In this document: piece after piece, positions 15,300-22,868 of the stretch | Position numbering within the stretch: position 1 is the stretch's first letter | Layout: every line of letters begins with the position of its first letter | Assembly: GCA_051646285.1 (NCBI GenBank) | Contig: JBOFCU010000055.1 | Span: 1 to 30,090 of the forward strand | Reading direction: 5' to 3' | Source of the DNA: Terrirubrum sp051646285 | GTDB taxonomy: Bacteria > Pseudomonadota > Alphaproteobacteria > Rhizobiales > Beijerinckiaceae | DNA: 30,090 nucleotides | Position numbers and translations under genes: made by a program | Notes under the pieces: generated by a model | The model's input: the letters and a program-made list of their open reading frames with translations, nothing else | What the model was told of the DNA's origin: nothing | Database searches by the model: none

Positions 15300-15833
15300 T
15301 CACATGCCTTCCGCACCACGCGAAATCGCAGCAATGCCGGTGCGTGAAACCTCTTTCAGTCCCACTTCCGTCATTAACCGGATAAAGCGATCGATTTCCT
15401 CTGGCGAACCGGTGAGTTCAAATACAAAGGACGTGCGCGTCGCATCCAGCGTGCGCGCGCCAAAGGCCCCGGCAAGACGCAGGGCCTCGACCCGGTCATC
15501 GCCTGTACCGGTGACCTTCACCAGCGCCAGTTCCCGCTCGATCGCATCGCCCTGCACGGTCAGATCGCTGACGGAATGCACGGGCACAAGCCGGTCCAAT
15601 TGCAGCTTGATCTGATCAATGGTGTGCTCGGTGCCGGCCGTCACGATGGTGATGCGCGATATATGCTTTTCGTGTTCGGTTTCCGATACCGTCAGGCTCT
15701 CGATATTGTAACCGCGGCCTGAAAATAATCCGGCAATGCGCGCCAGCACACCCGGCTCATTGTCAACGACAACGCACAGGGTGTGACGGCGGACGGCCTG
15801 ATTGCCGGTGGCGGCGGGATAGTGGGATGACAT
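15300..15833 (-). CDS. ilvH: Acetolactate synthase small (regulatory) subunit
   Basis: A 177-residue regulatory subunit of acetohydroxyacid synthase. It binds valine through its N-terminal ACT domain and activates the large subunit. The ACT motif HTLCVVVDNEPGVLARIAGLFSGRGYNIESLTVSETEH is clear, and the C-terminal domain has VKVTGTGDDRVEALRLAGAFGARTLDATRTSFVFELTGSPEEIDRFI. The start at ATG 15833 (MSSHYPAA) has GAGG at 5 nt; a TTG at 15854 overlapping the GST stop is less likely. Unlike the usual arrangement, it does not directly follow the large subunit gene: a dehydratase and a GST gene separate them. Confidence 0.97.
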   Translation of the reverse strand: MSSHYPAATGNQAVRRHTLCVVVDNEPGVLARIAGLFSGRGYNIESLTVSETEHEKHISRITIVTAGTEHTIDQIKLQLDRLVPVHSVSDLTVQGDAIERELALVKVTGTGDDRVEALRLAGAFGARTLDATRTSFVFELTGSPEEIDRFIRLMTEVGLKEVSRTGIAAISRGAEGM

Positions 15834-15850
15834 CGTTGCCTCGTGCAGTT

Positions 15851-16549
15851 TCAATTTTTCAAGTGTGGTCGGTAATTTTCAAGGACCGGCTCATCGGCCT
15901 CATCAAGCGGCACAAGCCATGGCTCCTGCAATGCAGCGGTGCGCCAGGCCTGAAAGGCCGGTGTTGACTGGACAGCAGCGATATAGCGCGCGCTCACCGC
16001 ATCGACCGGAATGGAGTATCCGGTAAAACGCACCGTCACAGGCGCAAACATGGCATCGGCCGCAGAGAATTCACCGAACAGGAACGGACCGCCTGCGCCA
16101 AAGCGGGTGCGGCAATCATTCCATATCTGCGTGATGCGCCGCACATTGTCTGCAACCTCCGGGCCACGGTCCTTCGTGGGATGTTTTTTGCCGAGGTTCA
16201 TCGGGCAGGCATTGCGCAAGGCCGAAAATCCGGCATGCATTTCGGAGGAAATCGCGCGCGCGAGAGCGCGGGCTTTTTTATCGCGTGGCCAGATCGCCTT
16301 TTCAGGAAAAGTCTCAGCGAGATATTCCATGATCGCCAGCGTTTCCCACACCACGACATCCTCATCGACCAGCGCGGGCACCTTTTCCTGCGGATTGTAG
16401 GCGCGCACCTTGGCCTTCCATGCCGGATCATCAAATGCCGGGCCGAAGGGGATGAGAATTTCCTCGAAGGGAATGCCGAAATGCGTCATCAAAACCCATG
16501 GCCGCAACGACCATGAAGAATGCACCTTGTTGCCGATCAAAAGCTTCAT
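15851..16549 (-). CDS. Glutathione S-transferase family protein
   Basis: A 232-residue GST unlike the beta-class one nearby. The N-terminal domain begins MKLLIGNKVHSSWSLRPWVLMTHFGIPFEEI, a Ser-based active site (KVHSSWS) as in YfcF-like or zeta-like GSTs; GKVPALVDEDVVVWETLAIMEYLAETFP carries the cis-Pro and the glutathione gamma-Glu site. The helical domain has LFGEFSAADAMFAPVTVRF. It lies 103 bp after the dehydratase gene and ends 17 bp before the ilvH ATG. The start at 16549 has GGGAG at 6 nt, clearly better than the upstream in-frame starts. Function is probably detoxification or thiol-peroxide chemistry; substrate unknown. Confidence 0.88.
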   Translation of the reverse strand: MKLLIGNKVHSSWSLRPWVLMTHFGIPFEEILIPFGPAFDDPAWKAKVRAYNPQEKVPALVDEDVVVWETLAIMEYLAETFPEKAIWPRDKKARALARAISSEMHAGFSALRNACPMNLGKKHPTKDRGPEVADNVRRITQIWNDCRTRFGAGGPFLFGEFSAADAMFAPVTVRFTGYSIPVDAVSARYIAAVQSTPAFQAWRTAALQEPWLVPLDEADEPVLENYRPHLKN

Positions 16550-16652
16550 GACTGTCTCCCTGCGTTGCATGATAGCAGGATGACAGCAAAAACACTGCCG
16601 CAACAATCATTTTGCGTGACGTCATTCATCAGCATCAGCGATGCCCCGCCTT

Positions 16653-17618
16653 TCATGCCGCCACTCCACTGATGCGCGTGCGGAACAGATCAAAATCAAT
16701 GTTGCCGCCGCTCAGAATAATGCCGATGCGCTTGCCTGTGTTGACCGCATGCTCCTGCATCGCTGCGGCAAGCGCAGCAGCACCCGCGCCCTCAGCCAGA
16801 TTATGCGTATCGGTCCAGAGATGGCGCAACGCATCGGAAATTTCATCATCATTCACCAGCACGATACGGGCCGCGCCCTTGATAATGATGGCGAGCGCCG
16901 CCTCATCCGGCACGCGCGTTGCCATGCCGTCGGCAAATGTATCGGCAGAATTGGTGGCAACGGCCTTCCCCGCCGTGAAGGACAAGGCATAGGCAGGCGC
17001 GTGCGTCGATTGCACGCCGATGATTTCCGTTTTCACTCCCAGCAGATCGCGCGCCATGATGCAGCCGCAGATGCCGGAACCAAGGCCGATGGGGCAATAG
17101 AGACTATCGAGATCAGGATGAGCGGATAACAATTCCAGCGCATAGGTGCCGACCCCGAGCACAAGATCGCGATGGAAGGACGGCACCATTTCGAGATCAT
17201 GCGCGGCGGCATAGCGCACAGCCTCCTCGCGGGCGGCCTGAAAATCACTGCCATGCTCAACAAGGGTTGCACCATAAGCGCGCATGGCATTGTTTTTTTC
17301 CACCGAGTTGCCATACGGCACAAAAATCGTCACCGGCACGCCGTAGCGCTGCCCGGCAAAAGCGATGCTCTGGCCGTGATTGCCGCGCGTGGCTGACACA
17401 ACACCGCGCACCTGCGGGCGCTCCCGCTTCAATCGCTCCATATAAATCAGCCCGCCACGCACCTTGAATGCGCCCGTGGGCAGATGATTTTCGTGTTTGA
17501 CCACGACATCAGCCGCGAGCCTTTGATTGAGCAAAGGCCAGACATGCTGCGGCGTCGGCGGCAGAACCGCCGTCACCGCCTTTTGCGCATGTTCAAGAGC
17601 GGCGAGATCGAACATCAT
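16653..17618 (-). CDS. PLP-dependent threonine/serine dehydratase-like protein
   Basis: A 321-residue fold-type II PLP enzyme. The Schiff-base lysine is Lys52 in PTGAFKVRGG, the substrate loop is SATRGNHGQSIAFAGQ, the phosphate loop is the variant PIGLGSGICG (usually a GGGGL motif), and SGGNIDF is near the C-terminus. It lacks the C-terminal ACT-like regulatory region of biosynthetic IlvA, so it would not be inhibited by isoleucine in the usual way. Location directly after ilvI (TGA followed at once by ATG at 17618) suggests it may supply 2-oxobutyrate for isoleucine. The alternative is a catabolic serine/threonine or related hydroxy-amino-acid dehydratase, such as those in ectoine breakdown. 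I leave the gene symbol blank for this reason. The ATG at 17615 is also possible. Confidence 0.88.
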   Translation of the reverse strand: MMFDLAALEHAQKAVTAVLPPTPQHVWPLLNQRLAADVVVKHENHLPTGAFKVRGGLIYMERLKRERPQVRGVVSATRGNHGQSIAFAGQRYGVPVTIFVPYGNSVEKNNAMRAYGATLVEHGSDFQAAREEAVRYAAAHDLEMVPSFHRDLVLGVGTYALELLSAHPDLDSLYCPIGLGSGICGCIMARDLLGVKTEIIGVQSTHAPAYALSFTAGKAVATNSADTFADGMATRVPDEAALAIIIKGAARIVLVNDDEISDALRHLWTDTHNLAEGAGAAALAAAMQEHAVNTGKRIGIILSGGNIDFDLFRTRISGVAA

Positions 17619-19382
17619 TCACACCAATTCGCGGCCAGCCGCATCAATCACGGATTTTGTGTCGCCTGCGAAATCCGGCAGGATCATCTCATTGTGCGCC
17701 TTGCCTGATGGAATCATCGGGAAGCAATTTTCCTCCTTCGCCACGAGACAATCGAAAATCACCGGGCCGGGATAATCAATCATCTCCAGAATGGCAGCAT
17801 CAAGCTTGGCCGGATCGTCACAGCGGATACCCTTGGCGTGATAGGCTTCCGCGAGCTTGACGAAATCGGGCAAGGCCTGAGAATAACTTTCCGAATAACG
17901 CCCGCCATGCAGCAATTCCTGCCACTGGCGCACCATGCCCATATATTCATTGTTGAGGATGAATATCTTCACCGGCAGGCGATACTGCGCGGCGGTGGAC
18001 ATTTCCTGCATATTCATCAGGATCGACGCCTCACCGGCGACATCAATCACGAGCGCATCGGGGTGTGCGAGCTGCACGCCGATGGCGGCCGGCAAGCCAT
18101 ACCCCATGGTGCCCAGTCCGCCGGATGTCATCCAGCGGTTTGGTTCTTCAAAATGCAGATATTGCGCCGCCCACATCTGATGCTGGCCCACTTCCGTGGT
18201 GATGTAGGTGTTGCGGTTTTTCGTCAGTTCCTGCAGGCGCTGCAACGCATATTGCGGCTTGATGACGTCTTTTGAGCCACGGTAATTCAGGCAGCCGCGC
18301 GCACGCCAGCCCTTGATTTCGCTCCACCAGGACTCATGCGCCTTTTTGTCCAGCGTCGGATTGAGCTGTTTCCAGGCCGCAATCATTTCCTCCAGCACGC
18401 TGGCACAATCACCGATAATGCCGATATCCACCTTCACATTCTTGTTGATCGAGGAGGGATCAATATCGACATGAATTTTTTTCGAACCCGGCGAAAATGC
18501 ATCAAGCCTGCCGGTGATGCGGTCATCAAAGCGTGCGCCGATATTGATCATCACATCGCAATCATGCATCGCGAGATTGGCCTCGTAGGTGCCGTGCATG
18601 CCCAGCATGCCGAGCCACTGGCGATCCGATGATGGAAAGGCGCCAAGCCCCATCAGGGTTGATGTGATCGGGAAATTCGTCAGGCGCACCAGTTCGCGCA
18701 GCAAGGCGGAGGCCTGCGGGCCGGCATTGATCACGCCGCCGCCCGTATAGAACACCGGCTTTTTGGCCGCTGCCATGAGCGCAACCGCGGCGCGGATTTT
18801 TGCGGCATCACCATGAATGGTGGGGCGGTAGGTCTTGTGCTGGTTATCACGCGGGCGCTCATATTTGCCCCGGGCAAATTGCACATCCTTGGGAATATCA
18901 ATCACCACCGGGCCGGGGCGGCCATTCTGCGCCACATAAAAGGCCTCGTGCAGGATGCGCGGCAAATCCTCGATGCGTTTCACGAGATAATTGTGCTTGG
19001 TGCAATGGCGCGTGATGCCGACGGTATCACATTCCTGAAACGCATCGGACCCGATGAGATGGGTCGGCACCTGACCGGTGATGCAGACCACGGGAATGGA
19101 ATCGAGCAGCGCATCGGTGAGGCCGGTCACCGCATTGGTGGCGCCCGGTCCGGAGGTGACCAGCACAACGCCGACCTTATTGGACGAGCGGGCATAGCCT
19201 TCAGCCGCGTGCACAGCGCCTTGCTCATGACGCACGAGAATATGCTTGACGCTGTCCTGCTGGAAGATGGCGTCATAAATCGGCAGCACCGCACCGCCGG
19301 GATAGCCAAACAGCGTGTTGACGCCCTGATCCTGAAGGGCGCGGACCACCATTTCTGCGCCTGTGAGAATTGTCTCGGTCAT
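17619..19382 (-). CDS. ilvI: Acetolactate synthase large (catalytic) subunit
   Basis: A 587-residue TPP- and FAD-dependent acetohydroxyacid synthase. It condenses pyruvate with pyruvate or 2-oxobutyrate in the first common step of branched-chain amino acid synthesis. Catalytic Glu53 is in RHEQGAVHAAEGYAR; the N-terminal substrate region is FGYPGGAVLP; FAD-domain motifs are LGMLGMHGTYEANLA and GARFDDRITG; the TPP/Mg2+ motif is the alphaproteobacterial form DVAGEASILMNMQEMSTA, then FILNNEYMGMVRQWQ. The ATG at 19382 has AGGAG at 6 nt. Expression is probably set by the attenuator upstream (19436-19537). The gene is followed with no gap by the dehydratase-like gene. Confidence 0.97.
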   Translation of the reverse strand: MTETILTGAEMVVRALQDQGVNTLFGYPGGAVLPIYDAIFQQDSVKHILVRHEQGAVHAAEGYARSSNKVGVVLVTSGPGATNAVTGLTDALLDSIPVVCITGQVPTHLIGSDAFQECDTVGITRHCTKHNYLVKRIEDLPRILHEAFYVAQNGRPGPVVIDIPKDVQFARGKYERPRDNQHKTYRPTIHGDAAKIRAAVALMAAAKKPVFYTGGGVINAGPQASALLRELVRLTNFPITSTLMGLGAFPSSDRQWLGMLGMHGTYEANLAMHDCDVMINIGARFDDRITGRLDAFSPGSKKIHVDIDPSSINKNVKVDIGIIGDCASVLEEMIAAWKQLNPTLDKKAHESWWSEIKGWRARGCLNYRGSKDVIKPQYALQRLQELTKNRNTYITTEVGQHQMWAAQYLHFEEPNRWMTSGGLGTMGYGLPAAIGVQLAHPDALVIDVAGEASILMNMQEMSTAAQYRLPVKIFILNNEYMGMVRQWQELLHGGRYSESYSQALPDFVKLAEAYHAKGIRCDDPAKLDAAILEMIDYPGPVIFDCLVAKEENCFPMIPSGKAHNEMILPDFAGDTKSVIDAAGRELV

Positions 19383-19435
19383 CGTCTTCTCCTCCAAATG
19401 CATCGCGCTGTGCGCGCCAGTCCCGTTCCGGCCAT

Positions 19436-19458
19436 AAAAAAAGGCCCCGGAAGGGACC
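19436..19458 (-). terminator. ilv attenuator: intrinsic terminator
   Basis: On the minus strand, GGTCCC (19458-19453) pairs with GGGGCC (19448-19443) around TTCC, followed by seven T (19442-19436). It lies 53 bp before the ilvI start and 52 bp after the leader peptide stop, the normal position of an attenuator terminator. Confidence 0.85.
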
Positions 19459-19511
19459 TGACATGCGCCGGCGACGGGGTCAGCGGCTGTTAAACCGCCC
19501 CGAACCGGCGC
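19455..19511 (-). promoter_or_regulatory. ilv attenuator: pause hairpin and possible antiterminator
   Basis: A large hairpin pairs 19505-19511 with 19465-19471 (GCGCCGG/CCGGCGC), with inner pairs GGG/CCC and GCGG/CCGC; its first arm includes the last base of the leader stop codon. An alternative fold pairs CUGAC (19483-19479) with GUCAG (19462-19458), or GACC (19481-19478) with GGUC (19458-19455), which uses the terminator arm and would exclude the terminator. The hairpin is firm; the antiterminator is short and tentative. Confidence 0.55.
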
Positions 19512-19537
19512 TACCGTACGAGAATGATCGTTTTCAT
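19511..19537 (-). CDS. ilv leader peptide MKTIILVR
   Basis: A 9-codon frame, ATG AAA ACG ATC ATT CTC GTA CGG TAG, encodes Ile-Ile-Leu-Val at codons 4-7. Ribosome stalling at these codons when charged branched-chain tRNAs are scarce would switch the downstream RNA from terminator to read-through, as in known proteobacterial ilv and leu attenuators. It lies 128 bp before ilvI on the same strand. No good ribosome binding site is upstream, and the best promoter places the transcript start at or next to the A of this ATG, so translation may be leaderless. The frame is open further upstream, but codons there show no bias for these residues. I consider the peptide regulatory only. Confidence 0.8.
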   Translation of the reverse strand: MKTIILVR

Positions 19538-19881
19538 GGATCTTTCGCTAGAGGAACGTGTGCGCGCGGTCAAGAGCAACAATGATGGCTGCGCGTTAGG
19601 CCTTGCAATGATTCTGCCGCAGCGCGCCTGCATGTGATGCCAACCATCATCCCGCACACTCACATGAGAATCGCGCAGAATCGGTGTCATGCAAGGCATC
19701 CACCCAAGACATTCTGCGTGGCCGGTCAGGTTTCAACGCTCTTGTCATACGTACCGGCGCTGCTGCCGGCAGGTTCACACGGGTTGGCGAACTCACCTTC
19801 CATGGGTGTTTTGGTGATCAAAACTGTACGGAAGGCACGGAATTTTGCCAATAGAAGCATGTCATCCGCCGTCTTATTTCC
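19538..19881. other. Gap upstream of the ilv leader, no gene seen
   Basis: Apart from the ilv promoter elements at 19545-19573, I see no supported gene here. A small plus-strand open frame (19634-19888) has no ribosome binding site and no recognisable family. A minor hairpin GTTTTG/CAAAAC around GTGAT lies at 19808-19824. Confidence 0.5.
19545..19573 (-). promoter_or_regulatory. Candidate ilvI leader promoter
   Basis: TTGACC (19573-19568), a 17-nt spacer and TAGCGA (19550-19545). The expected start of the transcript, about 7 nt past the -10, falls at 19538-19537, the A of the leader ATG. The -35 is preceded by C as in alphaproteobacterial housekeeping promoters; the -10 is only partial. Confidence 0.45.
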
Positions 19882-20040
19882 ATGGTAAACAAATTCTTAA
19901 AATAAATTATACATTTTTTGCCATATTCAAAGCTGAATGCTCCACAGTCTATCACATTTAATACATTCAATATGGCAGAAATTACTTTATTTGACTTATT
20001 ATTGACACAATTATTACCCGTTCGTAAATCCTCAAATACA
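19882..20040. promoter_or_regulatory. AT-rich control region upstream of the outer membrane protein gene
   Basis: A hand count gives about 28% GC over 160 bp in a window near 60%. Within it, an imperfect 13-bp inverted repeat (19915-19927 TTTTTGCCATATT and 19969-19981 AATATGGCAGAAA, one mismatch) spans a 41-nt centre. The block ends at the promoter for the gene at 20160. It could be an UP-element region or a target of an AT-binding silencer. Confidence 0.5.
20002..20030 (+). promoter_or_regulatory. Promoter for the outer membrane protein gene
   Basis: Perfect TTGACA (20002-20007), a 17-nt spacer and TAAATC (20025-20030), in the AT-rich block. The expected transcript start near 20037 gives a 5' UTR of about 120 nt. 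Confidence 0.6.
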
Positions 20041-20159
20041 TGCGGATACTGTGCTTTTTGTCTTCGAGTGCTGCTGTTGTTGCAGATTTGCTACAGCCAA
20101 CGGTGACGAGCGGCGTTAGGTATCCGCCATCGAATTTCACAACCAACAGGACTTGATCC

Positions 20160-20873
20160 ATGAAATCTTCTCTTCGCCTTCTCGCCGCTGCCGGCGTCAG
20201 CCTTCTGGCCGTTGCCACCGCTTCTGCTGCTGATCTTCCGTCGCGCAAGTTCGCGCCGGTTGCCCCGGTTGCTTATGCTCCGGCTTTCTCCTGGACTGGT
20301 TTCTATGCCGGTCTCCAGGGTGGCTATCAGTGGGGTTCAACCAGCGGTGCGTGGAACACCATCCCGCCGGGCGCTGCCACACCTTATTCCTATGACCCGA
20401 CGGGTTGGATGATCGGTGGCCATCTTGGCTACAACTACCAGATCAACCAGATCGTTGTCGGTCTTGAAGGTGATGTGGAATGGGCAGACCTGAAGGCGAC
20501 ACGCGCGTCTGCCGTTCCGCTGTTCTACCACACCACCAGCATTGATTGGCAGGCTTCGCTGCGCGCCCGTCTCGGTGTCGCGGTTGATCGCGCCCTCATC
20601 TACGTGACCGGTGGTCTTGCCTACGCCGATGTCGGCTACAGCCTCGGTGGCGCTGTCGGCACCCCGCCCGTTCTGTCCTACAGCAAGGACAAGTGGGGCT
20701 GGACCGCTGGTGCCGGTGTTGAGTACGCCTTCACCAACAACATCACAGGCCGCGTTGAATATCGCTACACCGATTTCGGCAGCGTCTCCGGCGTGAGCAT
20801 TGCGAACGCTGTCACCGACAGCGCGAAGCTGAACTCGCATGCTGTGCGCGTTGGCCTGAGCTACAAGTTCTGA
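20160..20873 (+). CDS. Omp25/Omp31-type outer membrane beta-barrel protein
   Basis: A 237-residue outer membrane protein. Residues 1-23 form a signal peptide (MKSSLRLLAAAGVSLLAVATASA), then ADLPSRKFAPVAP as in Rhizobiales Omp25/Omp31/RopB proteins, then FSWTGFYAGLQGGYQWG, the family's first strand. Eight amphipathic strands follow, with VGLEGDVEWADL, SLRARLGVAVDRALIYVTGGLAYADV and WTAGAGVEYAFTNNITGRVEYRYTDFG, and the protein ends in GLSYKF with the C-terminal Phe of outer membrane proteins. These small barrels are abundant and help hold envelope integrity. Codon use is notably uniform (GTC, CTG, AAC, TAC), fitting high expression. The ATG has AGGA 8 nt upstream. The gene has its own promoter and terminator. 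Confidence 0.93.
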   Translation: MKSSLRLLAAAGVSLLAVATASAADLPSRKFAPVAPVAYAPAFSWTGFYAGLQGGYQWGSTSGAWNTIPPGAATPYSYDPTGWMIGGHLGYNYQINQIVVGLEGDVEWADLKATRASAVPLFYHTTSIDWQASLRARLGVAVDRALIYVTGGLAYADVGYSLGGAVGTPPVLSYSKDKWGWTAGAGVEYAFTNNITGRVEYRYTDFGSVSGVSIANAVTDSAKLNSHAVRVGLSYKF

Positions 20874-20896
20874 ACGCTGTAAAAGCGTTGGATGCG

Positions 20897-20925
20897 AAAA
20901 ACCCGGCGGTGACGCCGGGTTTTTT
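20897..20925. terminator. Bidirectional intrinsic terminator
   Basis: An 8-bp stem ACCCGGCG (20901-20908) / CGCCGGGT (20913-20920), loop GTGA, with TTTTT after and AAAA before. It ends the outer membrane protein gene (plus) and probably miaA (minus, stop at 20976). Confidence 0.9.
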
Positions 20926-20975
20926 GTGGCCTGCATGCGCGGAACAACGCGGGTTCTGGCACCCTATGCCGGCCG

Positions 20976-21887
20976 TCAGCCCATATGGGCAGCGATCAGG
21001 GCCAGCGCATCGGCGGGCTGCCCTGCATGCCAGCCCGCCATCTGATGACGGAACCATGTCATCTGCCGCTTGGCATAGGCACGGGTATCGGCCTGCCCCT
21101 TTGCGATCGCGTCCTCCAGCGACATCAGACCATCGGCATGGGCGATCAGCCCCGGAACGCCATGGGCGCGCATCACTGGTACTGTGTGATCAAGCCGCCG
21201 CTGACGCAAACGCAACACTTCATCCTGCGCTCCGGCGGCCATCATGGCCAGAAACCGCTGGTCAATCGCAGCGATAAGCGCTGTCCGCTCTGGCGTCAGA
21301 AACAGCTTGAGGCACCGGGATGCATCCAGAACAGGCGGCGCGCGCCGTGCGTGGAATGACACCAACGGCTGACCTGTGGCCGCAAACACCTCCAGCGCGC
21401 GCAGGATGCGCTGCGGATCGGTGGGCCGCAGGGTTTGGGCCGTTACCGAATCGAAAGCCGCCAGTTCCGCATGCAACATCTCAGGCGATTTCCCGGCCGC
21501 ATCGGCGCGCACGGCAGCGCGAATCGGCTCGGGCACAGGCGGAATGGTTGAAAGTCCTTCCGTCAGCGCCTTGAAGTACAGCCCGGTGCCGCCGGCGATG
21601 ATCGGCAAATGCCCGCTGGCGCGGCAGGCCGCAATCTCCGCCTGCACGGCTTCAGCCCATTTGCCGGCGGAAAAATTGATCGCCCCGTCAATCGTGCCAA
21701 ACAGGCGGTGCGGCGCGGTGGCCATCTCTGCCACGCTCGGGCGCGCGGTGATGACGTGCAGATCACGATAAACCTGCATGGAATCGGCATTGATGATGAC
21801 ACCGTTCCACGCCTGGGCACATGCGATGGCCAGCGCCGACTTGCCGCTTGCGGTCGGACCTGCAATGAGCAGCGCATCCCACTTCAC
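20976..21887 (-). CDS. miaA: tRNA dimethylallyltransferase
   Basis: A 303-residue enzyme that adds a dimethylallyl group to A37 of tRNAs reading UNN codons. The P-loop is GPTASGKS (10-17); the substrate motif is NADSMQVYRDLHVITARPS; FSAGKWAEAV and IIAGGTGLYFKAL follow; then DPQRILRALEV and the C-terminal GVPGLIAHADG and YAKRQMTWFR. All are family signatures in order. I take the GTG at 21887 because GGAG lies 8 nt upstream and MiaA proteins normally begin a few residues before this motif; the longer frame to 21983 would cross the serB start. It is divergent from serB with 23 bp between starts. Confidence 0.95.
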   Translation of the reverse strand: MKWDALLIAGPTASGKSALAIACAQAWNGVIINADSMQVYRDLHVITARPSVAEMATAPHRLFGTIDGAINFSAGKWAEAVQAEIAACRASGHLPIIAGGTGLYFKALTEGLSTIPPVPEPIRAAVRADAAGKSPEMLHAELAAFDSVTAQTLRPTDPQRILRALEVFAATGQPLVSFHARRAPPVLDASRCLKLFLTPERTALIAAIDQRFLAMMAAGAQDEVLRLRQRRLDHTVPVMRAHGVPGLIAHADGLMSLEDAIAKGQADTRAYAKRQMTWFRHQMAGWHAGQPADALALIAAHMG

Positions 21888-21910
21888 CGTATCAACTCCG
21901 GGGCCTTGCC

Positions 21911-22804
21911 TTGGCTTATATTGCCACTCTTGTTTCAAACCCTGCCGCGCCTGCGCTGGCAACCTCTGATCTGATCCGCGCATCTGAGGCGCTCATGCAG
22001 GCGGGCGCGCCGCACTGGCTGGCGGACGGCATGGCCGCAGATATTCCCTTTGAGCGCGCCGATGCGCCGCTGCGCGATATTGGCGAGCGGGTGCGTTTGG
22101 CCCTTGGCGGCGCGCCGCTGGATGTGTTTGTGCAGCCGGCTGCCACGCGGCGCAAAAAGCTGTTCCTCGCCGATATGGATTCCACCATGATCGGGCAGGA
22201 ATGTATTGATGAGCTGGCGGATTGCGTGGGCCTGAAGGACAAGGTTTCAGCCATTACCGAGCGGGCGATGCGCGGTGAACTGCCGTTCGAGCCTGCCCTG
22301 CGCGAACGTGTGGCGCTGCTGAAAGGCCTCCCCGCCTCCATCATCGACCGCATCATTGCCGAGCGGATCACATTGACGCCGGGCGGACGCACGCTGGTTC
22401 AGACCATGCGCGCGCACGGCGCTTATACCTGCCTTGTGTCAGGCGGATTTACCGTGTTCACGCAGAAAATTGCGGCGATGATCGGCTTTGATGAAAACCG
22501 CGCCAATATTCTGTTGCTGGATGGCGACCATTTATCCGGCCATGTGCAGGAGCCCATTCTCGGCAAGCAGGCCAAGCTCGACACGCTCAATGCCCTGCGT
22601 GCACAATGCGCGTTAAATGCCGAGGACACGATGGCTGTGGGCGATGGTGCGAATGATCTGGCCATGCTCGGTGATGCAGGCCTTGGCATTGCGTTTTATG
22701 CCAAGCCAGCCGTTGCAGCCGCAGCCCATGCACGGGTGGATCACGGTGATCTCACGGCCCTGCTGTATGCCCAAGGCTACAGCCGCAGCGATTTTTCAGC
22801 CTGA
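21911..22804 (+). CDS. serB: Phosphoserine phosphatase
   Basis: A 297-residue HAD phosphatase that makes serine from phosphoserine. The nucleophile motif is DMDSTMIGQECID (Asp88, general acid Asp90), motif II is LVSGGF, the Lys is in KQAKLDTL and motif III is GDGANDLAML. An N-terminal about 80-residue domain resembles the small ACT-like part of alphaproteobacterial SerB. The TTG at 21911 (MAYIATLVSNP) matches the conserved N-terminus of rhizobial SerB (MALVATL type), whereas the first internal ATG (residue 29) would remove it; the site has only weak GGGG upstream. It is divergent from miaA. Confidence 0.93.
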   Translation: MAYIATLVSNPAAPALATSDLIRASEALMQAGAPHWLADGMAADIPFERADAPLRDIGERVRLALGGAPLDVFVQPAATRRKKLFLADMDSTMIGQECIDELADCVGLKDKVSAITERAMRGELPFEPALRERVALLKGLPASIIDRIIAERITLTPGGRTLVQTMRAHGAYTCLVSGGFTVFTQKIAAMIGFDENRANILLLDGDHLSGHVQEPILGKQAKLDTLNALRAQCALNAEDTMAVGDGANDLAMLGDAGLGIAFYAKPAVAAAAHARVDHGDLTALLYAQGYSRSDFSA

Positions 22805-22818
22805 CTGTATTGGCACTT

Positions 22819-22850
22819 AAAAAAAAGGCGGCTGAAACAGCCGCCCTTTT
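22819..22850. terminator. Bidirectional intrinsic terminator
   Basis: An 8-bp stem GGCGGCTG (22827-22834) / CAGCCGCC (22838-22845), loop AAA, with eight A before and CTTTT after. It ends serB (plus) and the Do protease gene (minus, stop at 22869); the T-run on the minus side is the stronger. Confidence 0.9.
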
Positions 22851-22868
22851 GATTATTATCACAACCGG

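Noticed and set aside
19634..19888. An 84-codon plus-strand frame in the ilv-outer membrane protein gap
   Set aside because: No ribosome binding site, no recognised family, and it crosses into the AT-rich block without codon bias.
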